A stretch of 64,000 bases of DNA from Nibricoccus aquaticus (GCF_002310495.1 NZ_CP023344.1:1178001-1242000), one strand, 5' to 3'; shown: positions 10,125 through 19,964, numbered from the stretch's first letter. A program made the numbers and translations. The notes: a model not told the origin generated them from the letters alone.

Positions 10125-11051
10125 TCAGCGCTTGAATTCCCCGAGCGGGAGTTTCCACTCGCGGAATTTGGCGCGGAGTTCTTTCACGATCTTCGCGTAG
10201 GCTTTTTCGGATTCGCGGGAGATCACGGTCTTGAGCACGCCCGGTTCGAAGCCGCGCGCCTCGACACCGGCGGGGACATTGATGGGAAATGTGAGCTGGT
10301 CGATGATCGGGCCCACTTCCTTCATGCGTTTAACAGCGGTCTCAAGGTCGCCGCCAGTCTGGCCTTTCTTCACGATGTTGAAGATCTCGACCATGTACTC
10401 GGGCACCATGTTGACGAGGCCGCCGATGCAGCCGGCCGCTCCCATCGAGAAGACTTCGGAGAGGCGCGTGTCGGCGCCGGAGAAGACGGCGAATTTTTTC
10501 TCCTTACCGAGCGCGATGAGTTCTTTGTGGTACTCGAATTCGCGACCGCTCTGCTTGATGCCGCCCATGCGCTGACGGTCGGCGAATTTGGCAATCGTCT
10601 CGATGGCGATGCGGTTGCCGGTGAGCTCGGGGAAATTGTAGAGCATGACCGGGAGTTGCGCGGCCTCGGCGGCGGTTTCGAAAAACGCGAGTTGGTCGGC
10701 CGGGAGCACCGGGAAGAAACTCGGCGGCATCACGCCGACACCGGCGAGCTTCAGCTTGCGCGCGAAGCGGCCGAGTTCGGTCGTTTTGCGGATGTCCACG
10801 TCGCTGATGTTCGCGAGGACGGTCATTTCCGGTCCGGCGAGTTCGGCGATGATTTCGAGAATCTCTTTGCGCTCCTCGACGTTGAAACGGACGAAGTCGC
10901 CCGTGCTGCCCAGCGCGAGAACGCCAGCTACGCCTTTCGAGCGCAGCCAGGCGAGATGCGTCGCGAGGGCGCGCTTGAGGACGCGACGCTTGGCGTCGGT
11001 CGGAATGGCGAGAGCGGCAAAGACGCCTTCTTGCGGGAACTTGGTTTTCAT
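10125..11051 (-). CDS. DapA/NanA-superfamily aldolase or dehydratase
   Basis: A 308-residue cytoplasmic class I aldolase of the dihydrodipicolinate synthase/N-acetylneuraminate lyase superfamily. The Schiff-base lysine is K166 (GGIKQSGREFEYH) and the proton-shuttle tyrosine Y138 (VMLYNFPELTGN). The carboxylate-binding loop is GSTGD at 48-52 instead of the usual GTTGE. The surrounding genes are all carbohydrate genes, so a role in lysine synthesis is unlikely. Known relatives cleave or dehydrate 2-keto-3-deoxy acids such as neuraminate, KDG or deoxyglucarate. The second homologue at 24723 carries the canonical GTTGE loop. Confidence 0.85.
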   Translation of the reverse strand: MKTKFPQEGVFAALAIPTDAKRRVLKRALATHLAWLRSKGVAGVLALGSTGDFVRFNVEERKEILEIIAELAGPEMTVLANISDVDIRKTTELGRFARKLKLAGVGVMPPSFFPVLPADQLAFFETAAEAAQLPVMLYNFPELTGNRIAIETIAKFADRQRMGGIKQSGREFEYHKELIALGKEKKFAVFSGADTRLSEVFSMGAAGCIGGLVNMVPEYMVEIFNIVKKGQTGGDLETAVKRMKEVGPIIDQLTFPINVPAGVEARGFEPGVLKTVISRESEKAYAKIVKELRAKFREWKLPLGEFKR

Positions 11052-11085
11052 CGGAGGAGGGAAAATGACGGCAGAGCGCGGAGGT

Positions 11086-11139
11086 GAACTTGGTTGGCGC
11101 CGTTGTTCGTCACTTATCTAAGATGCGCGAACCAAGTTC
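11086..11139. promoter_or_regulatory. Long imperfect inverted repeat between GH43-GH28 and aldolase genes
   Basis: GAACTTGGTTGGCGC (11086-11100) pairs with 11125-11139 over 15 bases with one mismatch and a 24-base loop. There is no T-run on the minus strand, so it may be an operator or an mRNA-stabilising structure rather than a terminator. Confidence 0.45.
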
Positions 11140-11156
11140 CTGCCCTAAGACTAATT

Positions 11157-13535
11157 TCACTTGGCCGTGAAGCCACGGCTGATGATCGAGTCAGCCGGGA
11201 CGTTTTCGATCTTCACGGTCGGGCTGCGGTCGGGCGATTCGAGCGAGCTGAGCGTGTCGAGGAATAGGCGCTTCGCATTGGTGAACGTGAAGGCCGGGCC
11301 GGTCTTCGCATCGACGCGGATGTCGCGGAGTTCGAGGCCGTTCACGCGATCGGCGACGAAGCCGATTTCGCCGGTGCCAGTGATGTCGGTCATACGCACG
11401 TTCTCGATGTCCTGCTCGGGCAGACCGGCGATGCCGACGACCTGCTTCGCGTTCACGACGGTGATGTTGCTGATGGAGATATTGCGCAGGAGCGGCGTGC
11501 GCTCGGATTTTTCTTCTTCGGGGACTTTCGCGTAATTGGCGGTGATGTGGATCGCCTCGCGCGGTGCGTCCTCGATCACCCAGTTGTCGAAGCGCACGTT
11601 CTGAATGATGGCGCCGCGGCCGCGCATCGTCTTGATGCGGATGCCGCGATCGGTGCCTTTGGTGACGTTGTTGCTCGCGACGATGTTGTTGATGCCGCCG
11701 GAGGTTTCGCTGCCGATAACGACGGCGCCGTGACCCGCATAGAAGACGCAGTTGGTGATCGTGACAAACTCGGTCGGTCGGGCGACGCGGCGGCCGTCGT
11801 CGTCTTTGCCGGACTTGATGACGATGCAGTCGTCGCCGGTGTGGAAGAAGCAGTCGGAGATGCGGACGTTACGGCAGGAATCGACGTCGAAGCCGTCGCC
11901 GTTTGGACCGCCGTGTTCGGAAACGAAACGGACACCGGTGACATTGATGTCTTCCGAGTAGATCGCGTGCATGAGCCACATCGGCGACATGGTGAGTGTG
12001 ACGCCTTCGACACGGACGTTTTTGCACTCGAAGAAAACGACGAGTGAAGGGCGGGTGAACTCGGCGGAAAGCTTATACTCTTCCTTCGCGAGTTTTCCTT
12101 CCTTGTGAACGCGCGGGTAGATTTTTTCGCGCCACTCGGTCTTAGCGATCATCGCCTGATCGCGCTTCGGGCCGGGCGAGCCCTCGGTCGTGCGCCACCA
12201 CCAATTTTTGCCGACGCCATTGATGATGCCGCGGCCGGTGATCGCGATGTTCTGTTTGCCGTTCGCGTAGATGAGCGGGCCGTGCGTGAAAGTGCTGGTG
12301 CCTTCCCAGCGAGATTCGACAAGCGCGGAGTCAGCGGGATCGCCGCTGTAGAGAAGCTCCGCACCGGCTTCGAGGTGGATGGTCAGGTTGTCCACCATGT
12401 GGATGGAACCGGTGAGATATTTTCCGGCCGGGAAATAAACCGTGCCGCCGCCAGCGCGCTCGACGGCTTTGATGGCGCGGTTGATCGCACCGGTTTCTTT
12501 GGCGATGCCGTCACCGGCGGCGCCGTAATCGAGGACGTTGTAGGTGCCGGCCTTCGCGACATTGGCGGAAGGTGCGTTGCGACGAAGATTTTCAACCACA
12601 TCGCGGGAAACGGCGATGACGGTGCCGTGGCGAGCGTCGACGGGCAGCGAGACTTTCTCGGAAACGTCAGTCCAAGTCTGGAGGTCTCGGGAGACGGCCG
12701 CGCCGTATTTGCCTTCCTGATGCTTGTCGAAATAGACGCGCCACTCGTCGCCGACTTTGACGGCGCTTGGACCTTCAGCCCAGTACGCGGAGCCGCTGAT
12801 GGGAGCCGAGGGTTCGGAGAACGGACCGTTGATGCTCTTAGCGCGGATCAGGCGGATGTTTTTCTCCGTCTTCGGCGTGAGCTGCTCGTTCTTCACGAAC
12901 ATGAGCCACTCGGAGCCGTTGGGCGCGAGCGTGGCGTCGATGACGTTGAAGCCGCCGTCGTAGTAGAGCTTCGCCGGCGAGAAGGTTTCAAAATCCTTTG
13001 TGGTGACGGCGTAGATGCGGTGATTGCGCTCGGGACGGCGGTTGGTGTTTTCCGTCTCACGGAATTTGCCGAGTATCGTCGTGGACCAGAAGATGACGTA
13101 CTCTTGCTTCACCGGATCGAAGGTGATCTCGGGTGCCCACACATTTTGCGCCTGCGCTTCGTGCGCCATGACCGGGACTTCTTTTTGCGCAGACCACGTG
13201 ATCAAGTCTTTCGATGAAGCGTAGCCGAGCGTCTTGCCGCCCCACGAAGTCGTCCATACGAGGTGAAACGTGCCGTCAGGTCCGCGGAAGAGACACGGAT
13301 CGCGCATGATTTTTTGCTCGCCGACCGTCGGACGCAGATAGCTGCGATCGCCGCCGAGCATCTCGAACTGGTAGCCATCATCGCTCGACGCGAGATGGAG
13401 ACCGTCTTCGCCGTTTACATAGAAGTATGCGAAAAGATAGGCATCTTTTTGCGGAGCAGCAGGAGTTGCAGCGCGCGCGGTGAACGCAGCGGCGCAGGCG
13501 AGAAGCGAGAGAAGACTGAGGCGAAGGTGTTTCAT
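11157..13535 (-). CDS. GH43-like and GH28 (polygalacturonase-type) bimodular protein
   Basis: A secreted protein of 792 residues (signal peptide 1-22). Residues about 30-325 form a five-bladed propeller of GH43 type: KIMRDPCLF with an Asp at 79, NVWAPEITFD, and IDATLAPNGSEW. After a linker, residues 331-790 form a right-handed beta-helix of GH28 type starting TYNVLDYGAAGDG. The GH28 catalytic motifs are present: NGDG at 545-548 (usually NTDG), GDD with Asp 568/569, GHG at 601-603 and RIK at 633-635. GH28 enzymes hydrolyse galacturonans or rhamnogalacturonans. The mature protein would carry two glycosidase modules for pectin-type chains. Confidence 0.85.
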   Translation of the reverse strand: MKHLRLSLLSLLACAAAFTARAATPAAPQKDAYLFAYFYVNGEDGLHLASSDDGYQFEMLGGDRSYLRPTVGEQKIMRDPCLFRGPDGTFHLVWTTSWGGKTLGYASSKDLITWSAQKEVPVMAHEAQAQNVWAPEITFDPVKQEYVIFWSTTILGKFRETENTNRRPERNHRIYAVTTKDFETFSPAKLYYDGGFNVIDATLAPNGSEWLMFVKNEQLTPKTEKNIRLIRAKSINGPFSEPSAPISGSAYWAEGPSAVKVGDEWRVYFDKHQEGKYGAAVSRDLQTWTDVSEKVSLPVDARHGTVIAVSRDVVENLRRNAPSANVAKAGTYNVLDYGAAGDGIAKETGAINRAIKAVERAGGGTVYFPAGKYLTGSIHMVDNLTIHLEAGAELLYSGDPADSALVESRWEGTSTFTHGPLIYANGKQNIAITGRGIINGVGKNWWWRTTEGSPGPKRDQAMIAKTEWREKIYPRVHKEGKLAKEEYKLSAEFTRPSLVVFFECKNVRVEGVTLTMSPMWLMHAIYSEDINVTGVRFVSEHGGPNGDGFDVDSCRNVRISDCFFHTGDDCIVIKSGKDDDGRRVARPTEFVTITNCVFYAGHGAVVIGSETSGGINNIVASNNVTKGTDRGIRIKTMRGRGAIIQNVRFDNWVIEDAPREAIHITANYAKVPEEEKSERTPLLRNISISNITVVNAKQVVGIAGLPEQDIENVRMTDITGTGEIGFVADRVNGLELRDIRVDAKTGPAFTFTNAKRLFLDTLSSLESPDRSPTVKIENVPADSIISRGFTAK

Positions 13536-13603
13536 GGAGCGGTGATGAAGCGCGCGTTTCGCACGCGCGGAAAAGTGAACCAGGTTTTAGTCAGGAATGA
13601 GAA

Positions 13604-13630
13604 AGGGGAACGCGCAGACGACGCGTTCCC
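13604..13630 (-). terminator. Possible intrinsic terminator/stem-loop
   Basis: GGGGAACGCG (13604-13613) pairs perfectly with 13621-13630 around a 7-base loop. On the minus strand it is followed by TTTCTC, a weak U-tract. It lies just after the stop of the DUF5060 gene and may partly separate it from the GH43-GH28 gene. Confidence 0.55.
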
Positions 13631-13642
13631 CTCAGAATTTTC

Positions 13643-15280
13643 TCAGGGCTCCATCGGTGGCTTGGCCGTGGAGAGCGGCGGTGTGCCGCCAGCGTAGGTG
13701 ATGCGAAGCGCCATGTACGGCTTGCCGGGAAGTTTGACCTCACGACCGTCGCGGTCGGTGAAGCTGTAGCGGTCTTTTTTCTTCAGCGTGAAAACGCCTT
13801 CGACCGGCGTGATGGTGTGCTCGGCGGTGTCGATGACCTCGATCTTGAACTGCATGCCGTCTTGAAGGCCGTTGCGGTAGAGTTCAATTGCCCATGAGGT
13901 CGGCTTCTCAACGCCGAAGTACATGAGATAATAGTGACCGGATTTTCCAGCGATGCGCGGATCCTGCCACTGGTCATGCGGCTCAAGTCCCTCAGCCGGA
14001 GCTTCGTCGAGGATCTTCTTGAGGAAGGCCAGACCAGGCGCGCTATTGCCCTTCAGTTCGCCGCCTTGAGCGAGCCAGACGACCTGGCGCTCGTCTTCGA
14101 AAAACTCACTGTGGCCGCCGTAGGTGCCGGCGACGGTGCAGTTCCAGAAACGGTGAACCATTTCCTGGCCGGAGAGCTGGGCCCAGCGGAGTCCGTGCGT
14201 GCCTTCGTATTTGAGTTCATCGTACACGATCGGCTTGCGGTAGACGTCGCGGTAAAGCTCGGCGCGACCGGCTTCCTCGGTGGCCATGCCGTTTTGCATG
14301 CTCACATGGGTGACCCAGGGCTGGTTGTGGTTGTAGATGAGTTTACCGTTGTGGATCGAGCGGAGGTGATTGTGCGGATCGGCCTTTTGGATGACTTGGA
14401 AATAACGGTCCCAGTCGGACTCGGTCTTGGTGCGGAGGAAGTCGTACTCGTTGCCGACGGACCACCAGATGTTGCGGTAGGCGGCTAGGCGGGCGACGAC
14501 GTAGCGGAGATAGAAATCGTCGGTCTTGGCATCCATCGTCTCGAAACCCCACTCCTCGTCGTCATCGTACGGATGGAAGAGGATGAGGTCGCACTCGATG
14601 CCGAGCGCCGCGAGATCGGCGACGCGTTTTTCGAGATGCTGGAAAAACTCGGGATTGAAGCGGGTGAAATCCCAATCGCGCGGAGCTTTGCCCTGAAACG
14701 GGAAGCGTTCGACCGGCATGAACTTCACGCCGTGCGCCTGCGGGAAAACCGCCATGCGGACCTTGTTGAAGGGTGCGCTCGCGAGAGTCTTGAGCGTGAG
14801 TTCTTCCATCTCCTTTGGGCGATGTGTCCACGAGTACATCGTGGTGCCGAGCGGCTTGAACGGCGTGCCGTCAGCGTAGGCGAAGTGGTAGGTGTTGCGC
14901 ACGCGGACCGGGCCATGGTTTTTGCCGGTGGCAGGCGTGACGGTGAAGATGCCGCTCTTATCGGCGAGGGGCCAGCGGTTGCTCTTCGTTTCGTAGCTCC
15001 ACGCGCCCGGTTTGTCGGGCATGAAGCGGACGCGATAAACACCGTTTCCATCGTAGAAGCCGGTTGCCTCGATCATGCGCACACCGTCGGTGAAATTCGC
15101 GGTGAGGCGCACATCCGTAAACGGGTTGCCCTCACTCGGACCTTTGAGGGCGACTTCAAAGACGCCCCATTGCTCAACGGTGGTCTGCGCGGCGCGCAGA
15201 GCGGCAAGCGGGGTGGCAATCCAGGCGAATACCGCGGCGAACAAGCCGAGGCGGAGACGGAGGAGGCGTGAGGTTTTCAT
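13643..15280 (-). CDS. DUF5060/DUF4038/DUF5605 putative glycoside hydrolase
   Basis: A secreted protein of 545 residues (signal peptide about 1-30). Residues 33-120 match a DUF5060 beta-sandwich (VEQWGVFEVALKGPSEGNPF, TGFYDGNGVYRVRFMPDKPGAWSYET). Residues 130-440 look like the TIM-barrel DUF4038 group: YADGTPFKPLGTTMYSW, IWWSVGNEYDF (possible acid/base Glu) and KPIVYDELKYEG (possible nucleophile Glu). The C-terminal 100 residues resemble DUF5605. DUF4038 proteins are related to the GH140 apiosidases of rhamnogalacturonan-II, but the substrate cannot be told from sequence. Confidence 0.8.
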   Translation of the reverse strand: MKTSRLLRLRLGLFAAVFAWIATPLAALRAAQTTVEQWGVFEVALKGPSEGNPFTDVRLTANFTDGVRMIEATGFYDGNGVYRVRFMPDKPGAWSYETKSNRWPLADKSGIFTVTPATGKNHGPVRVRNTYHFAYADGTPFKPLGTTMYSWTHRPKEMEELTLKTLASAPFNKVRMAVFPQAHGVKFMPVERFPFQGKAPRDWDFTRFNPEFFQHLEKRVADLAALGIECDLILFHPYDDDEEWGFETMDAKTDDFYLRYVVARLAAYRNIWWSVGNEYDFLRTKTESDWDRYFQVIQKADPHNHLRSIHNGKLIYNHNQPWVTHVSMQNGMATEEAGRAELYRDVYRKPIVYDELKYEGTHGLRWAQLSGQEMVHRFWNCTVAGTYGGHSEFFEDERQVVWLAQGGELKGNSAPGLAFLKKILDEAPAEGLEPHDQWQDPRIAGKSGHYYLMYFGVEKPTSWAIELYRNGLQDGMQFKIEVIDTAEHTITPVEGVFTLKKKDRYSFTDRDGREVKLPGKPYMALRITYAGGTPPLSTAKPPMEP

Positions 15281-15334
15281 GGAAAGAGGTGTGGAGTTCG
15301 GATGCGGGGATTCGGGAGTGATGCGCGCAACGGG

Positions 15335-18300
15335 TCAGGGTAGCTTCAGCCAGATTACGGAAGCCTTACCGGCGGGCATTGAAAAGGAGTTGGCGGCCGG
15401 CAGCGCATGAACCGCGCCGGTGGTAAGATCGACGGCGACGGGCGTAAGCGTGGCGGAAGCGGGAGATTTTTTGGCAAGACGGAGATCGCCGCCTTTCGGG
15501 AGATAGATGATGCGTTCGCCTCTTTCGCCGGCGAGCACGACAGCATCGGAGGGCAGGTCTAGACTAGCATCGGACGACGTAGATGGCTGGCAGCGGGCAA
15601 TCGCCGCGAGAAACGCCGGATCGGTCTTCGGCGGAAGTTTCGCGAACGAACCGCCGGCGAACACGAACGCCCAGCCATCGGCCTGGTCAAGTTCGGCGAT
15701 GACGGCTTTGGCGGGAAATTTCGTGCGGTATTCACGCACCATGGACGCGATGGAAGCGGCTGTGGGACGGCCGGCTTTCGATTTCCGCAAGTGCTGGCGC
15801 GGCGCGAGACTTTCGCCGCCTTTGGGGGCGTAATCGTCGCCGCTCTCGGTGCGCCACCAGTATTTGAAGTCGATGACGGAAATCAGCTTTGCCCTCTCAG
15901 GATCAGCCAGGATCGCATCTTGCACGTCTTTGGTGGCGCTAAGCGCGAGCAACGGGTGCTTGCCGGTTTCGCGCATCCACTCTCCGGCGACATCGAGCCA
16001 GAACTGCATGAAGTGCAGCGGGCCGGTGTATTCCTCGCTGAGCGTGTGGATCACATTCGGCTCATCGGCGAGGTTGGCGAGACACTGACGAATGTAAGCA
16101 CGATGCAACGGACCGCGGACCGGGTGCTTCAAGTCGTAGAACTCGTCCGCCATCTTGACTGTATCGCCGTTGAACGGAGGAGGCTCGGTGAAGCCGGTGT
16201 TGTTGATGTTGTTCACCGGACGCCAGGGGCAATCAACCCAGTGCGCGCCCGACTCGATGATGTTGTGCTGAAAATACATCTCGTTGATCAGCACGAGACC
16301 CTTGGCGCGACCGAGTGCGGCGAAGGTTTTCAGGCGGTCGAAATACCACGGATTATAGCGAGTAAGATCGTAGCGGCTGAGACGATCCCACGCCTCACCT
16401 TTTCCGCTGCGGAGAAACGGCTGCTCGAAAAACGGCGGCCACGTATCGGCGTCGGGGCGCTTGTTCATCTGGTGATCGTCGCGGCGGCGGTCGTACCAGA
16501 GTCCATAATGATGGCGCATCGCGACCTGTCCGGTCGCGCGCATCTTGTCGGTGAGCTCTTCGAGATCATCGGTGAGTCCAGTACCCGAGCGACCTGGCGA
16601 GAAACGCGTGAGGCTTGCACCGATCTCTGCCGCGCGCGTTGGTTCGAGCCGTCCACGCCACCACGCGACATCGGTCTGCCGACCGACGAGCAGCTCGTTG
16701 TCGGCGATTAGCCAGCCGTTGGCCGAAAGAGTGAGCGCCGGACTGGATATGGATGCTCTTTGGCGTTCAGCACGCGCCGCGAGCCGAGTTGGGAAATCTG
16801 GAATAAATTTCTCTAAAGAAGGCGCTGACAACGATGCGAATGCGGCGAAGTCCGTGCGCTCGAGCGCAGCCAAAGCGCCCTTCCCTTTTCGCGCGGAAAG
16901 CTGCGCGCGATACAAACTCTCAGGCTCGGCGAATTCGCTGGTTTTACTCCAGCTGCCATTGCCCTCATAAAGCCCCCACACACCCACAGCCCAGTTGTTC
17001 GCACCGGGAGGTATGCGCACCACGAAACGGCCGGCACTCGCCTCCCAGATCACGGAATTCACAGCCGCCCAGCCGACGCCTTGATTGAACGATTCCAGAT
17101 TATCGAGCCGCAGCTCGCCGCCATCGATGTGGACATTATCGAACAAAATACCCGACGCCCATGAGCCGATGCCGCCGCTGAAGCCCGTCGAGCGTTCGGC
17201 GTGACATTCCACAAACACGTTCGGACCGCCCGCGAAATAACCGACGGTAAAATCGTTGCGCCCGTCTTCCGCTCGGCAGCGGAGAAACAGCGTCTGCTGG
17301 CCGCTGGTGTGAAATGTGTGTTTCCGGTATCCGGCGTTCTCAGACACCGGCGCGAACGATGCGCAGTCCTGCACCGTCACGCGGCTGGCGGTTTCCGTGA
17401 CGTTCACCACCGACCCGGCAAAATGTGCGAAAACCACGTCGCGCACCCACGCATCGCGAACGGCTTCGAACCGCACGCCTTCCCACGCGTGCTGCTCGTC
17501 GAGCGGATTGGCCGCATCGAACGCGGATTCGCAGCGGAGGTTTTCGACACCGGCGTTTTCGATGCGGCCCGGCCATACGAGCGCGGCGACCGTCGCCCCG
17601 CCAAAACGTTTTTCCAGTGAGGTCGTCAGCGGCGCGTCGAGCGTAACCTCGGTTCCGTCGATAGCGGTGATCGTTCGCTCCCATGCGACACTTTGTTTTC
17701 CCGCCCGCCACTGAAACGGCGTGCGCGCCGGAGATGCCTGCATGTCCACTAGATCGATCCATTCCTTCGGACTCGGACGTTCTAGAAGAATGCGTGAGCC
17801 GACTTTGAGCGCGCCCACGTCGTTGAGGTGAAGACGATTCGCACCAACCGGCACATACTCATCGCTCACGAGCGAAACGCTCCCCTCCGTCACCCGCTGG
17901 CCATTGCCTGAAATACTGATCAACGCGCGACGATCGGTGCCCGTCGCGACCAGCACCGTGCCGCCTTTCCCTGTCCCTACCCCGCGAAGTACCACGCCAC
18001 TCGCGATGATGCGGATCTGCCCTGCAATCTCGTAACGGCCAGCAGACAACTGGACTGCGCCGCGAAAACCATTCGTATCCGGCTCAAGGGCAGAAACCGC
18101 ATCGAGCGCGATTTGAATGCGCTCACCATCATCGCCATCCACCGGCGCGACGACAACCCGGGCAGGCGCGAGCGGCAGCGCCACGCCGCCCCCGCCATAA
18201 CCCGCATGGGAAAAATCCGGTACCCGGTCGCCCCGCTGATCCACTTCGTAAACGAGCGTGCCGTCTTTAGCCGATTTGACCGGCGGCGCCACTTGCACCG

Positions 18301-18382
18301 CCCAAGCCATGCTCGCGCACAAAGCGCTCAGACACAGACCGGCAACAAGGCGCGCCGCTTTCTTCGAAGACAGAGTGATCAC
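15335..18382 (-). CDS. DUF6298 large secreted protein with beta-helix domain
   Basis: About 1015 residues from a GTG at 18382; I chose it because it is followed directly by a signal peptide (SKKAARLVAGLCLSALCASMAWA), while the ATG at 18472 would overlap the upstream gene by 71 bases. Residues about 60-480 look like a pectate-lyase-type right-handed beta-helix (GVVLRGVGTGKGGTVLVATG, RVTVQDCASFAPVSENAGYRKHTFHTSG, FDNVHIDGGELRLDNLES). The C-terminal 450 residues match DUF6298: YGLWYDRRRDDHQM, VLINEMYFQHNIIESGAHWVDCPWRPVNNINNTGF, HTLSEEYTGPLHFMQFWLD. This half has TIM-barrel-like character with candidate acids in NEMYF and SEEYTG. Its activity is unknown to me; a pectin side-chain enzyme is a reasonable guess. 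Confidence 0.75.
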   Translation of the reverse strand: MITLSSKKAARLVAGLCLSALCASMAWAVQVAPPVKSAKDGTLVYEVDQRGDRVPDFSHAGYGGGGVALPLAPARVVVAPVDGDDGERIQIALDAVSALEPDTNGFRGAVQLSAGRYEIAGQIRIIASGVVLRGVGTGKGGTVLVATGTDRRALISISGNGQRVTEGSVSLVSDEYVPVGANRLHLNDVGALKVGSRILLERPSPKEWIDLVDMQASPARTPFQWRAGKQSVAWERTITAIDGTEVTLDAPLTTSLEKRFGGATVAALVWPGRIENAGVENLRCESAFDAANPLDEQHAWEGVRFEAVRDAWVRDVVFAHFAGSVVNVTETASRVTVQDCASFAPVSENAGYRKHTFHTSGQQTLFLRCRAEDGRNDFTVGYFAGGPNVFVECHAERSTGFSGGIGSWASGILFDNVHIDGGELRLDNLESFNQGVGWAAVNSVIWEASAGRFVVRIPPGANNWAVGVWGLYEGNGSWSKTSEFAEPESLYRAQLSARKGKGALAALERTDFAAFASLSAPSLEKFIPDFPTRLAARAERQRASISSPALTLSANGWLIADNELLVGRQTDVAWWRGRLEPTRAAEIGASLTRFSPGRSGTGLTDDLEELTDKMRATGQVAMRHHYGLWYDRRRDDHQMNKRPDADTWPPFFEQPFLRSGKGEAWDRLSRYDLTRYNPWYFDRLKTFAALGRAKGLVLINEMYFQHNIIESGAHWVDCPWRPVNNINNTGFTEPPPFNGDTVKMADEFYDLKHPVRGPLHRAYIRQCLANLADEPNVIHTLSEEYTGPLHFMQFWLDVAGEWMRETGKHPLLALSATKDVQDAILADPERAKLISVIDFKYWWRTESGDDYAPKGGESLAPRQHLRKSKAGRPTAASIASMVREYRTKFPAKAVIAELDQADGWAFVFAGGSFAKLPPKTDPAFLAAIARCQPSTSSDASLDLPSDAVVLAGERGERIIYLPKGGDLRLAKKSPASATLTPVAVDLTTGAVHALPAANSFSMPAGKASVIWLKLP

Positions 18383-18401
18383 GTTTGTGAGGCGGTGAGG
18401 G

Positions 18402-19964
18402 TTATTTCGCCAGTGCGGGGAGTTTCGCCGTGAGCGGAGCCAGTGTTTCACCACGGCCAATTTCCTGGCCATCGATCAGGATGATCAGGCCTTTGCCTCG
18501 GTTATATTTTTTCCCATCTTTGTCCCAGATAATCGTGAGATCGCGGTCGTGATAACGGACATTATCGAGACAGAACCAGCTCCATGAATTATCCGGAAGC
18601 AGTGAATGCACCTCGACGAGATCATCCGCACGCGGTCGCAGTCCGACCATGCCTGTGATGAGCAGATCAGCGTAAGTGGAGTGGTTGTAGTAGCGGCTGC
18701 GTTCGTCGCGCCCCTTGAGCCACTCACCGGTAAGCTCATCCTGATATTCACCGAGGTACGGCAGTCCATCGTAGCGATGCGCGCGCGTGTAATCGACGAA
18801 CGCGTCGAAGTAATTCCGCTTCGTGACCACTGCCGGCTCGGGCTGCGGATAATCGCGCAGCACGTTCGCGAGTGCCACGAGTGTCTGCGACGTGGCGTAC
18901 GGCCAGATCGCGCCATCCCACTCGCACGTGCCCACACCGTGGGAACGAAAACGTGGATGGCGGCGCTCCGCAGTCGTGATGCCAAACGGCGCGTTAAAAC
19001 CCTCCGTATCCGAAAACTGGGCCCACGCGGCTTCATAGCCGGCGTTTTTCTCCGGCAGGCCGAAATACCAAGGAATAAAACCGATCGCCTCTCGCACATC
19101 CGCGAGCGGACCGTCTTCGAGACGGACTTTGAAAAATTTCGCATCCGCGTCCCACATGGATTCGAGCGTCAGTTTGCGCAACGTCACGGCCTTTGCGTCG
19201 AACGTCGCAGCGATCTCTTCTTTTCCGGCGAGACGCGCGATGGCGGCGAGCGCACGGGCGTTGCCGAACATGTAGCTATTGATCGTGGGACGGATATTTT
19301 TCTTCGTCCGCGAGCCGCTGATGGACTCCTCCATCGCATCCCTGACGTCAAATTGCCAATACAGCCCGTCCGGACGCTGCTTGCTCTTCTCCCAGATGTC
19401 GTAATCCGAAACCAGATCGTCCAGCAATCCCGTGAGCACGCCCGTATCGCGCGTCACCATCCAGCGCTGATAGAGCGCGTCTTGAAGCCAGCTGGAGTAG
19501 AATCGCAACCGGGTCTGCGGCTTGCCCTGCTCATCCTTGCGGAGCCAATACTGGACATAGCTATCGACCGGCACCTGGTCGTGCAGCCAGCGCAATTCCA
19601 TGAGATGATGGCCGAGCCCGCTGCTCACCGGATTTGCGCGCGTGAGAAACTCCGTGAAAACAAAATGACCCGTTTCGCTTTTGCGCAGATGCTTCCGAAG
19701 CGCCCACCAGCGATACCAATAAATCTGCTCCACCTCGGACTGCGAGCACTCGAAATACGGCACCTGAGCCTGCAACCAGTCCCATGAAGCAGAGTTGGGC
19801 ACGAGATTGATGACATTCTCGTTCTCCATCGAGTTGAAGTACTCAATGTGGTGCGCGAAAGCGGCGGGCTTGAGCACAGCCGGGCCGGCCACAACAAGAG
19901 ACGAATGTGCCGATACCGCGATCAGTCCGGCAAAAAATCCAAGTATTCGGAAACGACAGAACAT
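18402..19964 (-). CDS. (alpha/alpha)6-barrel MGH1-like glycoside hydrolase
   Basis: About 520 residues, starting at the Met before MFCRFRILGFFAGLIAVSAH (signal peptide); the longer open frame to 20150 has no protein-like content and crosses a hairpin. The mature part has repeated Trp/Tyr-rich helices (IYWYRWWALRKHLRKSE, LRFYSSWLQDALYQRWMVTRD, GLYWQFDVRDAMEESISG, SHGVGTCEWDGAIWPYATSQTLVALANVL, YNHSTYADLLITGMVGLRP), typical of the (alpha/alpha)6 glucoamylase/MGH1-like superfamily. Candidate acids sit in DVRDAMEES and CEWDGAIWP. It is first in the minus arm and shares its upstream region with lacI. A relation to GH142 beta-L-arabinofuranosidases is possible but untested. Confidence 0.7.
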   Translation of the reverse strand: MFCRFRILGFFAGLIAVSAHSSLVVAGPAVLKPAAFAHHIEYFNSMENENVINLVPNSASWDWLQAQVPYFECSQSEVEQIYWYRWWALRKHLRKSETGHFVFTEFLTRANPVSSGLGHHLMELRWLHDQVPVDSYVQYWLRKDEQGKPQTRLRFYSSWLQDALYQRWMVTRDTGVLTGLLDDLVSDYDIWEKSKQRPDGLYWQFDVRDAMEESISGSRTKKNIRPTINSYMFGNARALAAIARLAGKEEIAATFDAKAVTLRKLTLESMWDADAKFFKVRLEDGPLADVREAIGFIPWYFGLPEKNAGYEAAWAQFSDTEGFNAPFGITTAERRHPRFRSHGVGTCEWDGAIWPYATSQTLVALANVLRDYPQPEPAVVTKRNYFDAFVDYTRAHRYDGLPYLGEYQDELTGEWLKGRDERSRYYNHSTYADLLITGMVGLRPRADDLVEVHSLLPDNSWSWFCLDNVRYHDRDLTIIWDKDGKKYNRGKGLIILIDGQEIGRGETLAPLTAKLPALAK

